64,000 bases of DNA, taken from positions 20,683 to 84,682 of the forward strand of contig NZ_JASPDO010000008.1 of assembly GCF_030230605.1 (NCBI RefSeq), read 5' to 3'. Positions 42,865 through 52,285 of the stretch are shown here, piece by piece. The stretch is from Brevibacterium sp. UMB1308A (GTDB lineage: Bacteria; Actinomycetota; Actinomycetes; Actinomycetales; Brevibacteriaceae). Within the stretch, counting starts at the first letter, position 1, and each line of letters opens with the position of its first letter. Below the pieces are notes generated by a model that saw only the letters and a program-made list of their open reading frames with translations, did no database searches and was not told where the DNA came from. A program made the position numbers and the translations under genes.

Positions 42865-42882
42865 TATCTTGATGTCAAGATA
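42865..42882. promoter_or_regulatory. Operator-like palindrome upstream of acnA
   Basis: TATCTTGA-TG-TCAAGATA, a perfect 8-bp inverted repeat with 2-nt centre, placed at the predicted transcription start. Symmetry and size suit a dimeric repressor (MarR- or TetR-type). Which regulator binds is unknown. Confidence 0.6.
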
Positions 42883-42987
42883 CTTTAGGTAACAGATGTG
42901 TGCCCTAAATGGATCGTCTGACGGTTCCGGGTGCGCGTTGGGACAGACCCGCGGTTGCCGGTATCTTCGCAACTAAAAGAGGAGACC

Positions 42988-45675
42988 ATGAGTACTGTCG
43001 ACAGCTTTAAGTCGAAGAGCACCCTGGACGTAGGTGCTCAGTCGTACGAAATCTACCGTCTAGACGCCGTTAAAGGTTCCGAAAAGCTTCCTTTCAGCCT
43101 GAAGGTGCTTCTGGAAAACCTGCTCCGCACTGAAGACGGCGCCAACATCACCAAGAAGCACATCGAAGCGCTCGCTCAGTGGGACGCTAAGGCTGAACCA
43201 AGCACGGAAATCCAGTACACTCCAGCTCGCGTGGTCATGCAGGACTTCACCGGTGTTCCTTGCATCGTGGACTTGGCAACCATGCGTGAAGCTGTGAAGG
43301 AACTTGGCGGAGACCCTTCGAAGATCAACCCACTGGCTCCTGCTGAACTTGTGATCGACCACTCTGTTCAGATTGACGCGTTCGGAACCGAGCAGGCAAT
43401 CGAACGCAACATGGACATCGAATACCAGCGTAACGGTGAACGCTACCAGTTCCTGCGCTGGGGCCAGACCGCATTCGACGACTTCAAGGTCGTTCCTCCA
43501 GGCATGGGTATTGTCCACCAGGTCAACATTGAGCACTTGGCTCGTGTCGTGATGGCCCGTGAGGTCGACGGTGTGAAGCGTGCATACCCTGACACCTTGG
43601 TTGGTACCGACTCGCACACCACCATGGTGAACGGTCTTGGTGTCCTGGGATGGGGCGTTGGAGGTATCGAAGCTGAAGCAGCGATGCTGGGTCAGCCGGT
43701 TTCCATGCTCATCCCTCGTGTTGTCGGCTTCAAGCTCACCGGTGAGATTCCTTCCGGTGTCACCGCAACCGACGTTGTTCTGACCATCACCGACATGCTG
43801 CGTCAGCACGGTGTGGTTGGAAAGTTCGTGGAGTTCTACGGTGAAGGTGTGACCGCTGTTCCTCTCGCGAACCGCGCCACGATCGGTAACATGAGCCCCG
43901 AATTCGGTTCCACCGCAGCGATCTTCCCGATCGACGATGTGACGCTTGACTACCTCAAGCTCACCGGTCGTAGCGAAGAGCAGATCGCCCTGGTTGAGGC
44001 ATACTGCAAGGAACAGGGCCTATGGCACGACCCTAAGAACGAAGTCGAATACTCCGAGTACCTCGAACTCGACCTCTCCACGGTTGTTCCTTCGATTGCC
44101 GGACCTAAGCGTCCTCAGGACCGTATTGAACTTTCCGACGCTAAGTCGCAGTTCGCTAAGGACCTGCCTAACTACACCAAGCCAGGTGAAGAAGCGAAGT
44201 CGGTTCCGGTGAAGATGGGCGATGGACGTGAGTTCGAGCTGACCAACGGAAGCGTTGCAATCGCATCGATCACCTCATGTACCAACACCTCGAACCCATC
44301 GGTCATGATGGCTGCTGGTCTGTTGGCACGTAACGCTCGCAAGCGTGGCCTGAACTCCAAGCCATGGGTCAAGACCTCGATCGCTCCCGGTTCGCGTGTC
44401 GTGACCGACTACTACGAAAAGTCGGGACTGCTCGAAGACCTCGAAGCTCTCAACTTCTTCGTCGTTGGTTACGGATGTGCGACCTGTATTGGTAACTCCG
44501 GTCCACTGGAGCCTGAAATCTCGCAGACGATCCAGGACAACGACCTCGCGGTGACCGCCGTTCTCTCTGGTAACCGTAACTTCGAAGGACGCATCAGCCC
44601 TGACGTCAAGATGAACTACTTGGCATCACCTCCGCTGGTCATCGCATACGCTCTTGCGGGAAGCATGGACTTCGACTTCGAGTCCCAGCCTCTGGGCAAG
44701 GACGCTGACGGTGTTGACGTGTACCTCAAGGACATTTGGCCTACACCTGAAGAAGTCGAATCAGTCATCGAAACCTCGATTGACACCGAAATGTTCGACA
44801 GCAAGTACTCCACCATCTTCGATGGTGACGAACGCTGGCAGGCAATCGAGACCCCAGAAGGCAACCTGTTCGCATGGGACGAGAACTCGACCTATGTGCG
44901 CAAGCCAAACTACTTCGAAGGCATGTCGCTTGAACCGGACGCAGTTGCCGATGTTAAGGGCGCACGTGTTCTTGCGAAGCTGGGCGACTCGGTGACCACC
45001 GACCACATTTCACCTGCTGGTTCCTTCAAGGCTGACACTCCTGCAGGTCAGTACCTGGTGGCTAACGGTGTCGAACGCAAGGACTTCAACTCCTACGGTT
45101 CGCGCCGCGGTAACCACGAAGTCATGGTACGCGGTACGTTCGCAAACATTCGCCTTCAGAACCAGTTGCTCGACGGTGTTCAGGGTGGCTTCACGCGTGA
45201 CTTCACGCAGGAAGGCGCTCCTCAGACCACCATTTACGATGCAGCGATGAACTACCAGAAGGCTGGCACGCCGCTGGTCGTTCTGGGTGGTAAGGAATAC
45301 GGTTCAGGTTCCTCGCGTGACTGGGCAGCCAAGGGTACCAAGCTCCTGGGTGTTGCTGCTGTTATCGCGGAGTCCTTCGAACGTATCCACCGTTCAAACC
45401 TGATCGGTATGGGTGTTCTTCCACTGCAGTTCCCTGCAGGCGAAAACGCTGAATCGCTGGGTCTGGACGGCACGGAAGTCTTCGACATCGAAGGCATCAC
45501 CGAACTTAACTCGGGCACCACGCCTAAGACCCTTCACGTTACGGCGACCAAGGAAGACGGCCAGAAGGTCGAATTCGACGCAGTTGTACGTATCGACACA
45601 CCAGGTGAAGCAGACTACTACCGCAACGGCGGTATCTTGCAGTACGTTCTGCGCCAGCTGGTCAAGAAGGACTAA
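42988..45675 (+). CDS. acnA: Aconitate hydratase A
   Basis: [4Fe-4S] enzyme of the TCA cycle interconverting citrate and isocitrate. 895 residues. Seen: [25 protein letters not shown] region ([20 protein letters not shown]), the cluster cysteines in SCTNTSNPS and [11 protein letters not shown], and the C-terminal swivel domain with [13 protein letters not shown] and [15 protein letters not shown] 42988 has an ideal SD (AAAGAGGAGA); the frame is open 57 nt upstream without support. Codon use is strongly biased to highly expressed codons. Its 156-nt upstream region holds a promoter and a palindromic operator; a strong terminator follows. Confidence 0.97.
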   Translation: MSTVDSFKSKSTLDVGAQSYEIYRLDAVKGSEKLPFSLKVLLENLLRTEDGANITKKHIEALAQWDAKAEPSTEIQYTPARVVMQDFTGVPCIVDLATMREAVKELGGDPSKINPLAPAELVIDHSVQIDAFGTEQAIERNMDIEYQRNGERYQFLRWGQTAFDDFKVVPPGMGIVHQVNIEHLARVVMAREVDGVKRAYPDTLVGTDSHTTMVNGLGVLGWGVGGIEAEAAMLGQPVSMLIPRVVGFKLTGEIPSGVTATDVVLTITDMLRQHGVVGKFVEFYGEGVTAVPLANRATIGNMSPEFGSTAAIFPIDDVTLDYLKLTGRSEEQIALVEAYCKEQGLWHDPKNEVEYSEYLELDLSTVVPSIAGPKRPQDRIELSDAKSQFAKDLPNYTKPGEEAKSVPVKMGDGREFELTNGSVAIASITSCTNTSNPSVMMAAGLLARNARKRGLNSKPWVKTSIAPGSRVVTDYYEKSGLLEDLEALNFFVVGYGCATCIGNSGPLEPEISQTIQDNDLAVTAVLSGNRNFEGRISPDVKMNYLASPPLVIAYALAGSMDFDFESQPLGKDADGVDVYLKDIWPTPEEVESVIETSIDTEMFDSKYSTIFDGDERWQAIETPEGNLFAWDENSTYVRKPNYFEGMSLEPDAVADVKGARVLAKLGDSVTTDHISPAGSFKADTPAGQYLVANGVERKDFNSYGSRRGNHEVMVRGTFANIRLQNQLLDGVQGGFTRDFTQEGAPQTTIYDAAMNYQKAGTPLVVLGGKEYGSGSSRDWAAKGTKLLGVAAVIAESFERIHRSNLIGMGVLPLQFPAGENAESLGLDGTEVFDIEGITELNSGTTPKTLHVTATKEDGQKVEFDAVVRIDTPGEADYYRNGGILQYVLRQLVKKD

Positions 45676-45686
45676 CAGCCTCACAT

Positions 45687-45724
45687 AAAAGCGCTCCGGG
45701 TGTTTACCCGGAGCGCTTTTGTGT
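45687..45724. terminator. Strong bidirectional terminator after acnA
   Basis: AAAAGCGCTCCGGGT (45687-45701) and ACCCGGAGCGCTTTT (45706-45720) form a perfect 15-bp stem with a GTTT loop, with T on both outer ends. It separates converging acnA and the TPM-domain gene. Confidence 0.85.
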
Positions 45725-45773
45725 GTGCCAAACGCTGGGGGAGTCGTTGCTCCTCCAACGTGTGCGGATGTGT

Positions 45774-47252
45774 CTAGAACCGTGAAGAGCTTCCGGCCCC
45801 GGAGAACCCGCCTCCGCTGCTGCCGTAGCCAGTGGTGGTTCCGCCACCGCCGCCGCTGTTACCCGACTCTTTGTAACTCTGGTAGTCGCGTAGACCTCTG
45901 TTGTATCCAATGGAGAACGCGGCGGGGGTGTAGAAGGAACGCATGTCGAAGTATCCGGTGAGCGATCGTGAACGTGCCCGGTTGCTTCGAAGGGTTTGTT
46001 CTGTTGCGTCCCGGATGAATCGTTGCTGTTTGCCCGAACGTGCCAGAACATCGTCCTGAATATGCGTCATGCGGGACGTGAGTTCTTCCCTGATGTTTGC
46101 AATCTGTTCCAGGTACGCCGAGGTGTTGGTTCCGTCATCGTGCATCGCACCGTATTCGATCTGGTCGAGTTTTTGGATGCTTTCTTTCGCGAATTCGCAT
46201 AGCGACTGGTACAGGGACGAGTCCGCCTTGGTTGCGAGTGTGCGGTCGCTCAGCACTGTTTGCAGGTGTGAGCGGGTGTCGTCGATCTCTTCTTTCCACA
46301 CGGCTTGCCAGTTCTGCTCGTCACGCGAATACAAGGCGGTGGCCCGGTCCACCATGTCGGTGGCGTTCTCGATCTGGTCTGTTTTGTCAGAAAATTCGTC
46401 GATGCGCTTCTTCAGTGGCACGTTGAGTGCATGTAGCGCGAAAAAGGACGTGGACTTAATGGAGTCGCGGAGGTCCAGGGCATCCGTGTAGTTACGCAAA
46501 AGTGTTGCCGACGCATTGTGGATCTTGGCTCCGAAACCTTCGTCGAGAATGAAGTCCGTGCCTGCGACGCGTTCGTTGACGTTCACGGTGACGGAGTCGA
46601 AAACCTCGGCGTCAGATTCGAACCGTCTGACACGCCTGAACACGGCAACGAAGTTCACAAGGCTCAACACGGCAACTGCAACCGTGGTTCCTTGTAACAC
46701 GATGGGGTTGCGCAGGGCTGGGCGTGCCATGCGTTTCGCGTTAGCTTCAGTAATCGCAATGACCCCTTGAGACCAGTTGCGTTGTTTGAAGTACTCGTAG
46801 CCGGGCTCACGCAGTTCCGTCTGTTCTTCCGCGCTGGAAATTTTAATGTCCTCGCCAAAGTACGTGCCCACTTGGCCAGAGCCTCGGGCTGAGTTGTCCT
46901 CAACGGAGACGGTGATGATGAACGTACCGTTGGACCAGGCATTGCCGGAGATCAGATTGAGTTCCTGATGCTGGCGCGCTCAGTTGAGGGTTTCTGCATT
47001 GATGTTGTCCTGGGGCGAGCCGGTACGGGTCCAGACGATGACGCGCGTGTCTTTGAAGGTGCGTACCTGTTTCAGCTCGTTTTCGACAAGAGTGGAGTCG
47101 AGCACCTGGGCATCGTCGAAGACTTCAATATCCTGCACCTGGTGTGAAGGCCCGGTGAACAGATAGAACGCAAGGCAACCAACCGCAACGAGAACTGTGA
47201 CGACAAAACTGGAGACAGCCACAAAAATGAGATTCAAACGTAGTTTCGTCAT
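45774..47252 (-). pseudogene. TPM-domain membrane protein gene interrupted by an in-frame TGA
   Basis: Read through, the gene gives about 492 residues: a transmembrane helix at about 9-31, a TPM (YgcG-like) domain, a second helix near 185-205, a long coiled-coil region, and a Gly/Ser-rich C-terminus ending SSRF. The frame is open on both sides of a single TGA at 46980-46982: upstream reads DNINAETLN, downstream ARQHQELNLISGNAWSNGTF, which continues the domain without frame change. The downstream piece could restart at GTG 46871. This may be a recent nonsense mutation, a sequencing error or readthrough. The first 90 residues alone (46980-47252) would be a truncated membrane protein. ATG 47252 with AAGGT upstream. 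Confidence 0.75.
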
Positions 47253-47403
47253 GCGCAGACCTTAAGAGTTACTGTGAGGGAAGGCGTCTACTCCATCGTA
47301 CATTTGACTACCACTAGACATGGCTGTGTGGCACGTGCAGTCCGCTTTCTGCAGGCGTTAGGATAGTGACTCGACTATATGGACTACAACACGAGGTAAG
47401 TTT

Positions 47404-49341
47404 GTGACGTTTCTTGAACGCATCGCATCTCCTGCTGATGTGCGAGCACTTTCTGCGGCAGAATGCCAGGTTCTCGCAAAAGAGATTCGCGACTACCTCA
47501 TTTCAATTGTGTCGACAACGGGTGGACACTTGGGGCCCAACTTGGGTGTTGTCGAGCTGACAACGGCGATCCACCGTGTCTTTGAGTCGCCCCACGACAC
47601 GATCTTGTTCGATGTGGGCCACCAGGCGTATGTCCACAAGTTACTCACCGGCCGGTACAACGACTTTCCTACCCTGCGTCAGCGCCACGGCATGTCAGGT
47701 TATCCGTCGCGAGCTGAAAGCGAACACGATGTCATCGAGAACTCGCACGCCTCAGCCGCGCTGTCATGGGCCGATGGAATCGCGAAAGCGTACCAGTTAC
47801 GCGGCGAGCTCGACCGGCATGTCGTCACCGTGATCGGAGACGGTGCGCTGACTGGCGGGATGGCGTGGGAAGCACTCAACAATATTGGTGCTGACAAGTC
47901 GGAACCACCTCGGAAAATGGTCATCGTTGTTAACGACAACGGACGCTCATACGCGCCTACGGTAGGTGGATTTGCGCAACACCTCGACCACCTGCGCACC
48001 ATGGGAAGCTACGAAAAGATCCTGTCGTGGGGCAAAGAGCAGCTCCAAGAGTCCGGGCCCCCGGGCCGAGCCGTGTACTCAGCGATTCACGGAATGAAAC
48101 GTGGGCTCAAAGACATGGTGTCCTCGCGTGAAGCCGGCATGTTCGACGAACTCGGAATCAAATACATTGGCCCGGTAGACGGACACGACCTCGAAGCGAT
48201 GGAACGTGCGCTTCACCGGGCCAAAAAGTACGAGTACGGGCCTGTCATTGTGCACGCCATCACCCAAAAAGGTCGCGGGTACGCCCCAGCGATTCAGGAC
48301 GAAGACGACCAGTTCCACGCGGTAGGTGTCATCGACCCGGCAACCGGGAAAGCGACAACAAAGTCCTCAACCTCGTGGACCCAAGTCTTTGGTGAAGAGA
48401 TTGTTAAAGCTGCACGCAAACGTACAGACATCGTGGCGATCACCGCAGCCATGCTCAAACCCGTGGGCTTGGATAAGTTTGCCCACGAATTCCCCGAACG
48501 CGTTTTCGACGTGGGAATCGCCGAGCAACACGCCGTGACCTCGGCAGCTGGTTTGTCCTACGGCGGGTTACACCCCGTGGTGTGCCTGTACGCCACCTTT
48601 TTTGGACGGGCATTCGACCAGTTGCTCATGGACGTCTCCCTCCACAATCAGGGCGTCACATTCGTTTTGGACCGCGCAGGTGTCACAGGACCCGACGGAG
48701 CTTCCCACCACGGAATCTGGGACATGGCAATGTTGCAGATCGTGCCCAATTTGCGACTGGCTGCCCCACGCGACGCCAAACGCCTGGCAGAAGAGTTCAA
48801 CGAAGCGATCGAAATCCGTGATATTCCAACCGTTGTGCGCTTCTCCAGGGGCAAGGTCGGGTCAGACATCGACGCACTCACCCGCACCTCGGATGGCGTG
48901 GACATCCTCGCCGTTCCACAAGGCACGGACGTTGACAATCTCGAAAGCGCCGACATCCTCATCGTGTCAGTGGGAGCGCTCGCAGACCGTGCCTTGGCCG
49001 TGAAAGAGGCTTTGGCGAAGAAGGGCTTGAGTGCAACCGTTGTGGACCCCCGCTGGGTGCTTCCCGTTCCGCAGTCGGTCTTGGACATGGCCGCTGAACA
49101 CGCGCTGGTCGCGGTCATTGAAGACGGGGTCAAAGTTGGCGGGATCGGCTCACAGATCCGTCAGGACCTACGTGATGAACTTGTGCGCACCGGGGTTGTT
49201 GAACTGGGTGTCCCCGATTCGTTCTTGCCCCATGGAACCCGTGAAGAGATCCTGTCCTACGCCGGCCTCGACATCGACGACATGGTCGAAAAAATCATGG
49301 ACATGCTTCCGCCTGAACTACTCAAGCGGGTCAGCGAGTAG
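47404..49341 (+). CDS. dxs: 1-deoxy-D-xylulose-5-phosphate synthase
   Basis: Thiamine diphosphate enzyme at the entry of the MEP isoprenoid pathway (pyruvate + glyceraldehyde 3-phosphate). 645 residues. Seen: GGHLGPNLGVVELTTAIH, DVGHQAYVHKLLTGR, ThDP motif GDGALTGGMAWEALNN, AAMLKPVGLDKFAHEFPERVFDVGIAEQHAVT-type region (split motif), and DRAGVTGPDGASHHGIWD. GTG start with GAGGTAA upstream. It supplies precursors for the product of uppS at 61.4 kb. The 151 nt upstream separate it from the divergent TPM gene; no convincing promoter was singled out. Confidence 0.97.
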   Translation: MTFLERIASPADVRALSAAECQVLAKEIRDYLISIVSTTGGHLGPNLGVVELTTAIHRVFESPHDTILFDVGHQAYVHKLLTGRYNDFPTLRQRHGMSGYPSRAESEHDVIENSHASAALSWADGIAKAYQLRGELDRHVVTVIGDGALTGGMAWEALNNIGADKSEPPRKMVIVVNDNGRSYAPTVGGFAQHLDHLRTMGSYEKILSWGKEQLQESGPPGRAVYSAIHGMKRGLKDMVSSREAGMFDELGIKYIGPVDGHDLEAMERALHRAKKYEYGPVIVHAITQKGRGYAPAIQDEDDQFHAVGVIDPATGKATTKSSTSWTQVFGEEIVKAARKRTDIVAITAAMLKPVGLDKFAHEFPERVFDVGIAEQHAVTSAAGLSYGGLHPVVCLYATFFGRAFDQLLMDVSLHNQGVTFVLDRAGVTGPDGASHHGIWDMAMLQIVPNLRLAAPRDAKRLAEEFNEAIEIRDIPTVVRFSRGKVGSDIDALTRTSDGVDILAVPQGTDVDNLESADILIVSVGALADRALAVKEALAKKGLSATVVDPRWVLPVPQSVLDMAAEHALVAVIEDGVKVGGIGSQIRQDLRDELVRTGVVELGVPDSFLPHGTREEILSYAGLDIDDMVEKIMDMLPPELLKRVSE

Positions 49342-49345
49342 CGTC

Positions 49346-50503
49346 CTATGAGCCCGCTGCGTGGGCAGCCTTGGCGAGTGGCCGTGCCACCAGCTCTATC
49401 TGCCACGGCCTGGCGCCTTGTTCCCGCAAGAAGTCAGCGATGTCACCTTCGTCGCCAACCGTGGTGAGTGCTGCGAGTCGTTTCACATACCGAGGAGTCA
49501 CCACCAGGTCGTGTGGCATATCCAACTCCTCAGCAATCTGAGCAATTGCCGGTTTCATGTGCTCTAAACGCTGTTTTGACGTCTCCCGATCCGCACGCTT
49601 GACTCTGGGTGCGTTCCGTAGCGGGGGCATGAAGGAGTCTGGCAGACGGTCAGCTGCCTTGATGACGCGGAAGAACTCGCCAGCGTCCTCGGCGGTTATG
49701 CGTGAAAACTGACGCTTAACGTCTTTGTCTGACTTCACCGACTCCGTAGCGAGCGCGATCATTGCGCGGTCGGGAAGGATCCGAGACGGGGCCACGTCGC
49801 GGTCTTCCCCCAGATCATCGCGCAGGGCCCACATTGCGCGGACGCGACCCAGACCTCGGGCGGTTTTGACCCGTCCCAAACCGTGGGTGCGTCGCCAGGG
49901 TTCGTCGTGAACGGGAGGAGCAAACGACAGAAGGTGGTCAAACTCCTGCCTTGCGTATTCCCATTTGCCTTGCGCATGTAAACGGTCAGCGAGTTCGGTG
50001 CGCAGTTGGCCTAGGACTTCGACGTCGAGAGCAGCATAGGCAAGCCATTCGTGGGGGAGCGGCCGGGTGGACCAGTCGACCGCCGAGTGTTCTTTTGCCA
50101 AGGTCACGCCCATGATCTCTTCTGTCAGTGAGGCGAGACCGAAGCGCTCAAAATTGAGCAGGCGTGCGGCGAGCTCGGTGTCGAAGAGGGCGTCGGGGCG
50201 CATCCCTTTTTCGGCCAGGCACCCCAGGTCTTGCGTTGCCGCATGGAGGATCCATTCGACCCCGTGCAGGGCGGCGTTGACGGACGACAGGACGGGGAGT
50301 GCCTCTGAGTCGATCAGGACAATTCCTGCGCCTTCGCGTTTGAGCTGAACGAGGAATGCCCGGTTGCCGTATCTGATGCCCGAGGCGCGTTCCGTGTCGA
50401 TCCCTACCGGACCGTGTCCGTGGGCCAGTTGGGTAGCAACAGTGTGGAGGGCCTCCGGTGAGTCGGTGACGGGAGGGACTCCGTGTTCTGGTTCTGACAG
50501 CAA
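49346..50503 (-). CDS. rnd: Ribonuclease D-like 3'-5' exonuclease
   Basis: 385 residues. Seen: DEDD exonuclease motifs GIDTERASGIRYGNRAFLVQ (motif I), HAATQDLGCL (II) and AYAALDVEVLGQLR (III, with Tyr: DEDDy type), then HRDC domains. Processes or degrades structured RNA. The start is not clean: TTG 50503, two nt after the DUF3000 stop, is the first common start codon but has no SD; AAGGAG lies 7 nt before an ATT at 50527, an alternative rare start that would overlap DUF3000. The adjacent DUF3000-rnd order is standard in actinobacteria. Confidence 0.88.
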   Translation of the reverse strand: MLSEPEHGVPPVTDSPEALHTVATQLAHGHGPVGIDTERASGIRYGNRAFLVQLKREGAGIVLIDSEALPVLSSVNAALHGVEWILHAATQDLGCLAEKGMRPDALFDTELAARLLNFERFGLASLTEEIMGVTLAKEHSAVDWSTRPLPHEWLAYAALDVEVLGQLRTELADRLHAQGKWEYARQEFDHLLSFAPPVHDEPWRRTHGLGRVKTARGLGRVRAMWALRDDLGEDRDVAPSRILPDRAMIALATESVKSDKDVKRQFSRITAEDAGEFFRVIKAADRLPDSFMPPLRNAPRVKRADRETSKQRLEHMKPAIAQIAEELDMPHDLVVTPRYVKRLAALTTVGDEGDIADFLREQGARPWQIELVARPLAKAAHAAGS

Positions 50504-50505
50504 AG

Positions 50506-51117
50506 TTAGCGAAGGCGACCCGGAAATGCCGAGACTCCTTCCGGAAGCGGGGGAACTCCGGCCACAGTGGACAGGAGGTGCGCCCACGCGTGCACGTGAG
50601 CCTCAAGCTCTTTAGGCTGTTTTACCACGGGCGTCCAGGACGCGCGCATTTCTAAATCGATCGTGGCGGGCCGTGCTGCCAGGGTGCCAAAAGACTCACT
50701 GAGAGCCCGGGTTGTGGTACCTCCCACCTCGGACACGTCACAATCGTAGGTTTCGAGTGCATCTGTGAGCCACGACCACGCGACGGGACCTAGAAGAGCT
50801 TCTTGACCGAGTTCGTGTTCGAGTTCAGCGCGGATATAAGTGACCATCCGGAACTGCCCGTTCCACGCCTCTGGTTCGGACGGGTCGTAGAGGAGGACAA
50901 CCCTGCCGGTTGCGACTTCGTCTTCGCAACTGGGCGTGTGGGGGACAGCCGAAGCATCGACGTCGCCGTTGAGGGCGAACGCCCAGGGAGCCAAACGCCC
51001 TGGGGCAGGGATTTCTTCCAGGCTGATGTGTGGCGTAGCGCCTGACGAGCAAAACCTGCGCAGCGCATCTGAGGCCTGCGCAAAAGGCTCTGGGGTAAAA
51101 GGGACTGGAGCAACCAC
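50506..51117 (-). CDS. DUF3000 family protein
   Basis: 203 residues, actinobacterial family of unknown function. Seen: ISLEEIPAPGRLAPWAFALNGDV, GRVVLLYDPSEPEAWNGQFRMVTYIRAELE, and WTPVVKQPKELEAHVHAWAHLL. GTG 51117 gives the usual family length and has GGAAGC upstream; the frame runs to 51609 but would lie antisense to hemE. Located upstream of rnd and divergent from hemE. Confidence 0.85.
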   Translation of the reverse strand: MVAPVPFTPEPFAQASDALRRFCSSGATPHISLEEIPAPGRLAPWAFALNGDVDASAVPHTPSCEDEVATGRVVLLYDPSEPEAWNGQFRMVTYIRAELEHELGQEALLGPVAWSWLTDALETYDCDVSEVGGTTTRALSESFGTLAARPATIDLEMRASWTPVVKQPKELEAHVHAWAHLLSTVAGVPPLPEGVSAFPGRLR

Positions 51118-51238
51118 GCTTCCAATGTACGTATTGCGGGCAAGGGAATGAAGTTCCCACGCGGAGGTTACGTGAGACTTCGCATATTGAACAGTGAGCG
51201 TGTAGCGATAGGCCGGCCAAGTCTGAAAAGATGAAGGC

Positions 51239-52285
51239 ATGGTGACCCTTACTCGTGCTGCATTGTCTGAGCCTGTCGAACGTACCCCCGTGTGGTTTAT
51301 GCGGCAGGCTGGCCGGTCTCTTCCGGAATATAAAAAGGCACGCGAAGGCATTGCGATGCTCGACGCGTGTCTCATGCCGGAACTCACCGCTGAGATCACG
51401 TTGCAGCCAGTGCGCAGGCACGGCGTGGACGCCGCTATTTTCTTCTCCGATATTGTGGTGCCCTTAAAAATCGCGGGGATGGATGTGGAAATCCAGCCAG
51501 GTGTAGGGCCGGTGTTCGCCCAGCCCGTGCGCACACGTGAAGATCTGGCCCGGATCCCAGACCTCACGGCAGACATGTGCGAAGCAATCGCCCAAGCGGT
51601 GACCCTCACCTGTCAAGGTCTCCCTGAAGACACAGCGCTGATCGGGTTCGCGGGTGCGCCGTTTACGGTTGCCAGCTACCTCATTGAGGGTGGCCCCAGT
51701 AAGAACCATGAGAAGACCAAGGCCATGATGCTGGGGGATCCGGAACTGTTTTCGGCGATCCTCGGCAAACTCGCCCACATGTCCGCGACGTTCATCCAGG
51801 CTCAACTTGACGCGGGGGCGCACGCATTCCAGCTGTTCGACTCATGGGCTGGATATCTGAACCGTGCTGACTATGAGCGCTATGTTCTCCCTCATTCGCG
51901 CACAGTCTTTGACGCGCTCGCTCACAACAACGTCCCGTCCATCCACTTTGGGGTCACCACCGGGGAGCTTTTGGGGTCGATGTCCACAGCAGGGTCCTCA
52001 GTGATGGGTGTTGACTTCCGGGTAGATCTGGATGACGCTTCGCAGCGCGTCCAACCTGGCCAGGCACTCCAGGGGAACCTGGACCCGGCTTTGGTGTTTG
52101 CTCCGTGGGACGTGATTGCTCCCCGGATCGAAGACATTGTGCGGGCGGGTCTGCGTCACGGCGGCCACATTTTCAACCTGGGCCACGGGGTGCTCCCAAC
52201 TTCTGACCCAACCGTGCTCACGCGCATTGTGGAGGAAGTCCACACGGTGTCGTCCCGGCTCATCGCATCGGGTGAGTTCGAGTGA
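51239..52285 (+). CDS. hemE: Uroporphyrinogen decarboxylase
   Basis: Converts uroporphyrinogen III to coproporphyrinogen III. 348 residues. Seen: the signature RTPVWFMRQAGRSLPEY near the N-terminus, FFSDIVVPLKIAGMDVEIQPG, GFAGAPFTVASYLIEGG, QLFDSWAGYL and the C-terminal HGGHIFNLGHGVLP. Either ATG 51239 or GTG 51242 may start it; GAAGG is just upstream. Its stop overlaps the hemY start (GTGA). First gene of hemE-hemY-hemQ. Confidence 0.96.
   Translation: MVTLTRAALSEPVERTPVWFMRQAGRSLPEYKKAREGIAMLDACLMPELTAEITLQPVRRHGVDAAIFFSDIVVPLKIAGMDVEIQPGVGPVFAQPVRTREDLARIPDLTADMCEAIAQAVTLTCQGLPEDTALIGFAGAPFTVASYLIEGGPSKNHEKTKAMMLGDPELFSAILGKLAHMSATFIQAQLDAGAHAFQLFDSWAGYLNRADYERYVLPHSRTVFDALAHNNVPSIHFGVTTGELLGSMSTAGSSVMGVDFRVDLDDASQRVQPGQALQGNLDPALVFAPWDVIAPRIEDIVRAGLRHGGHIFNLGHGVLPTSDPTVLTRIVEEVHTVSSRLIASGEFE

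Noticed and set aside
46980..46982. TGA in the TPM gene as a selenocysteine codon
   Set aside because: The family has no Cys or Sec at this place, no SECIS-like hairpin is evident just downstream, and simple mutation explains it better.
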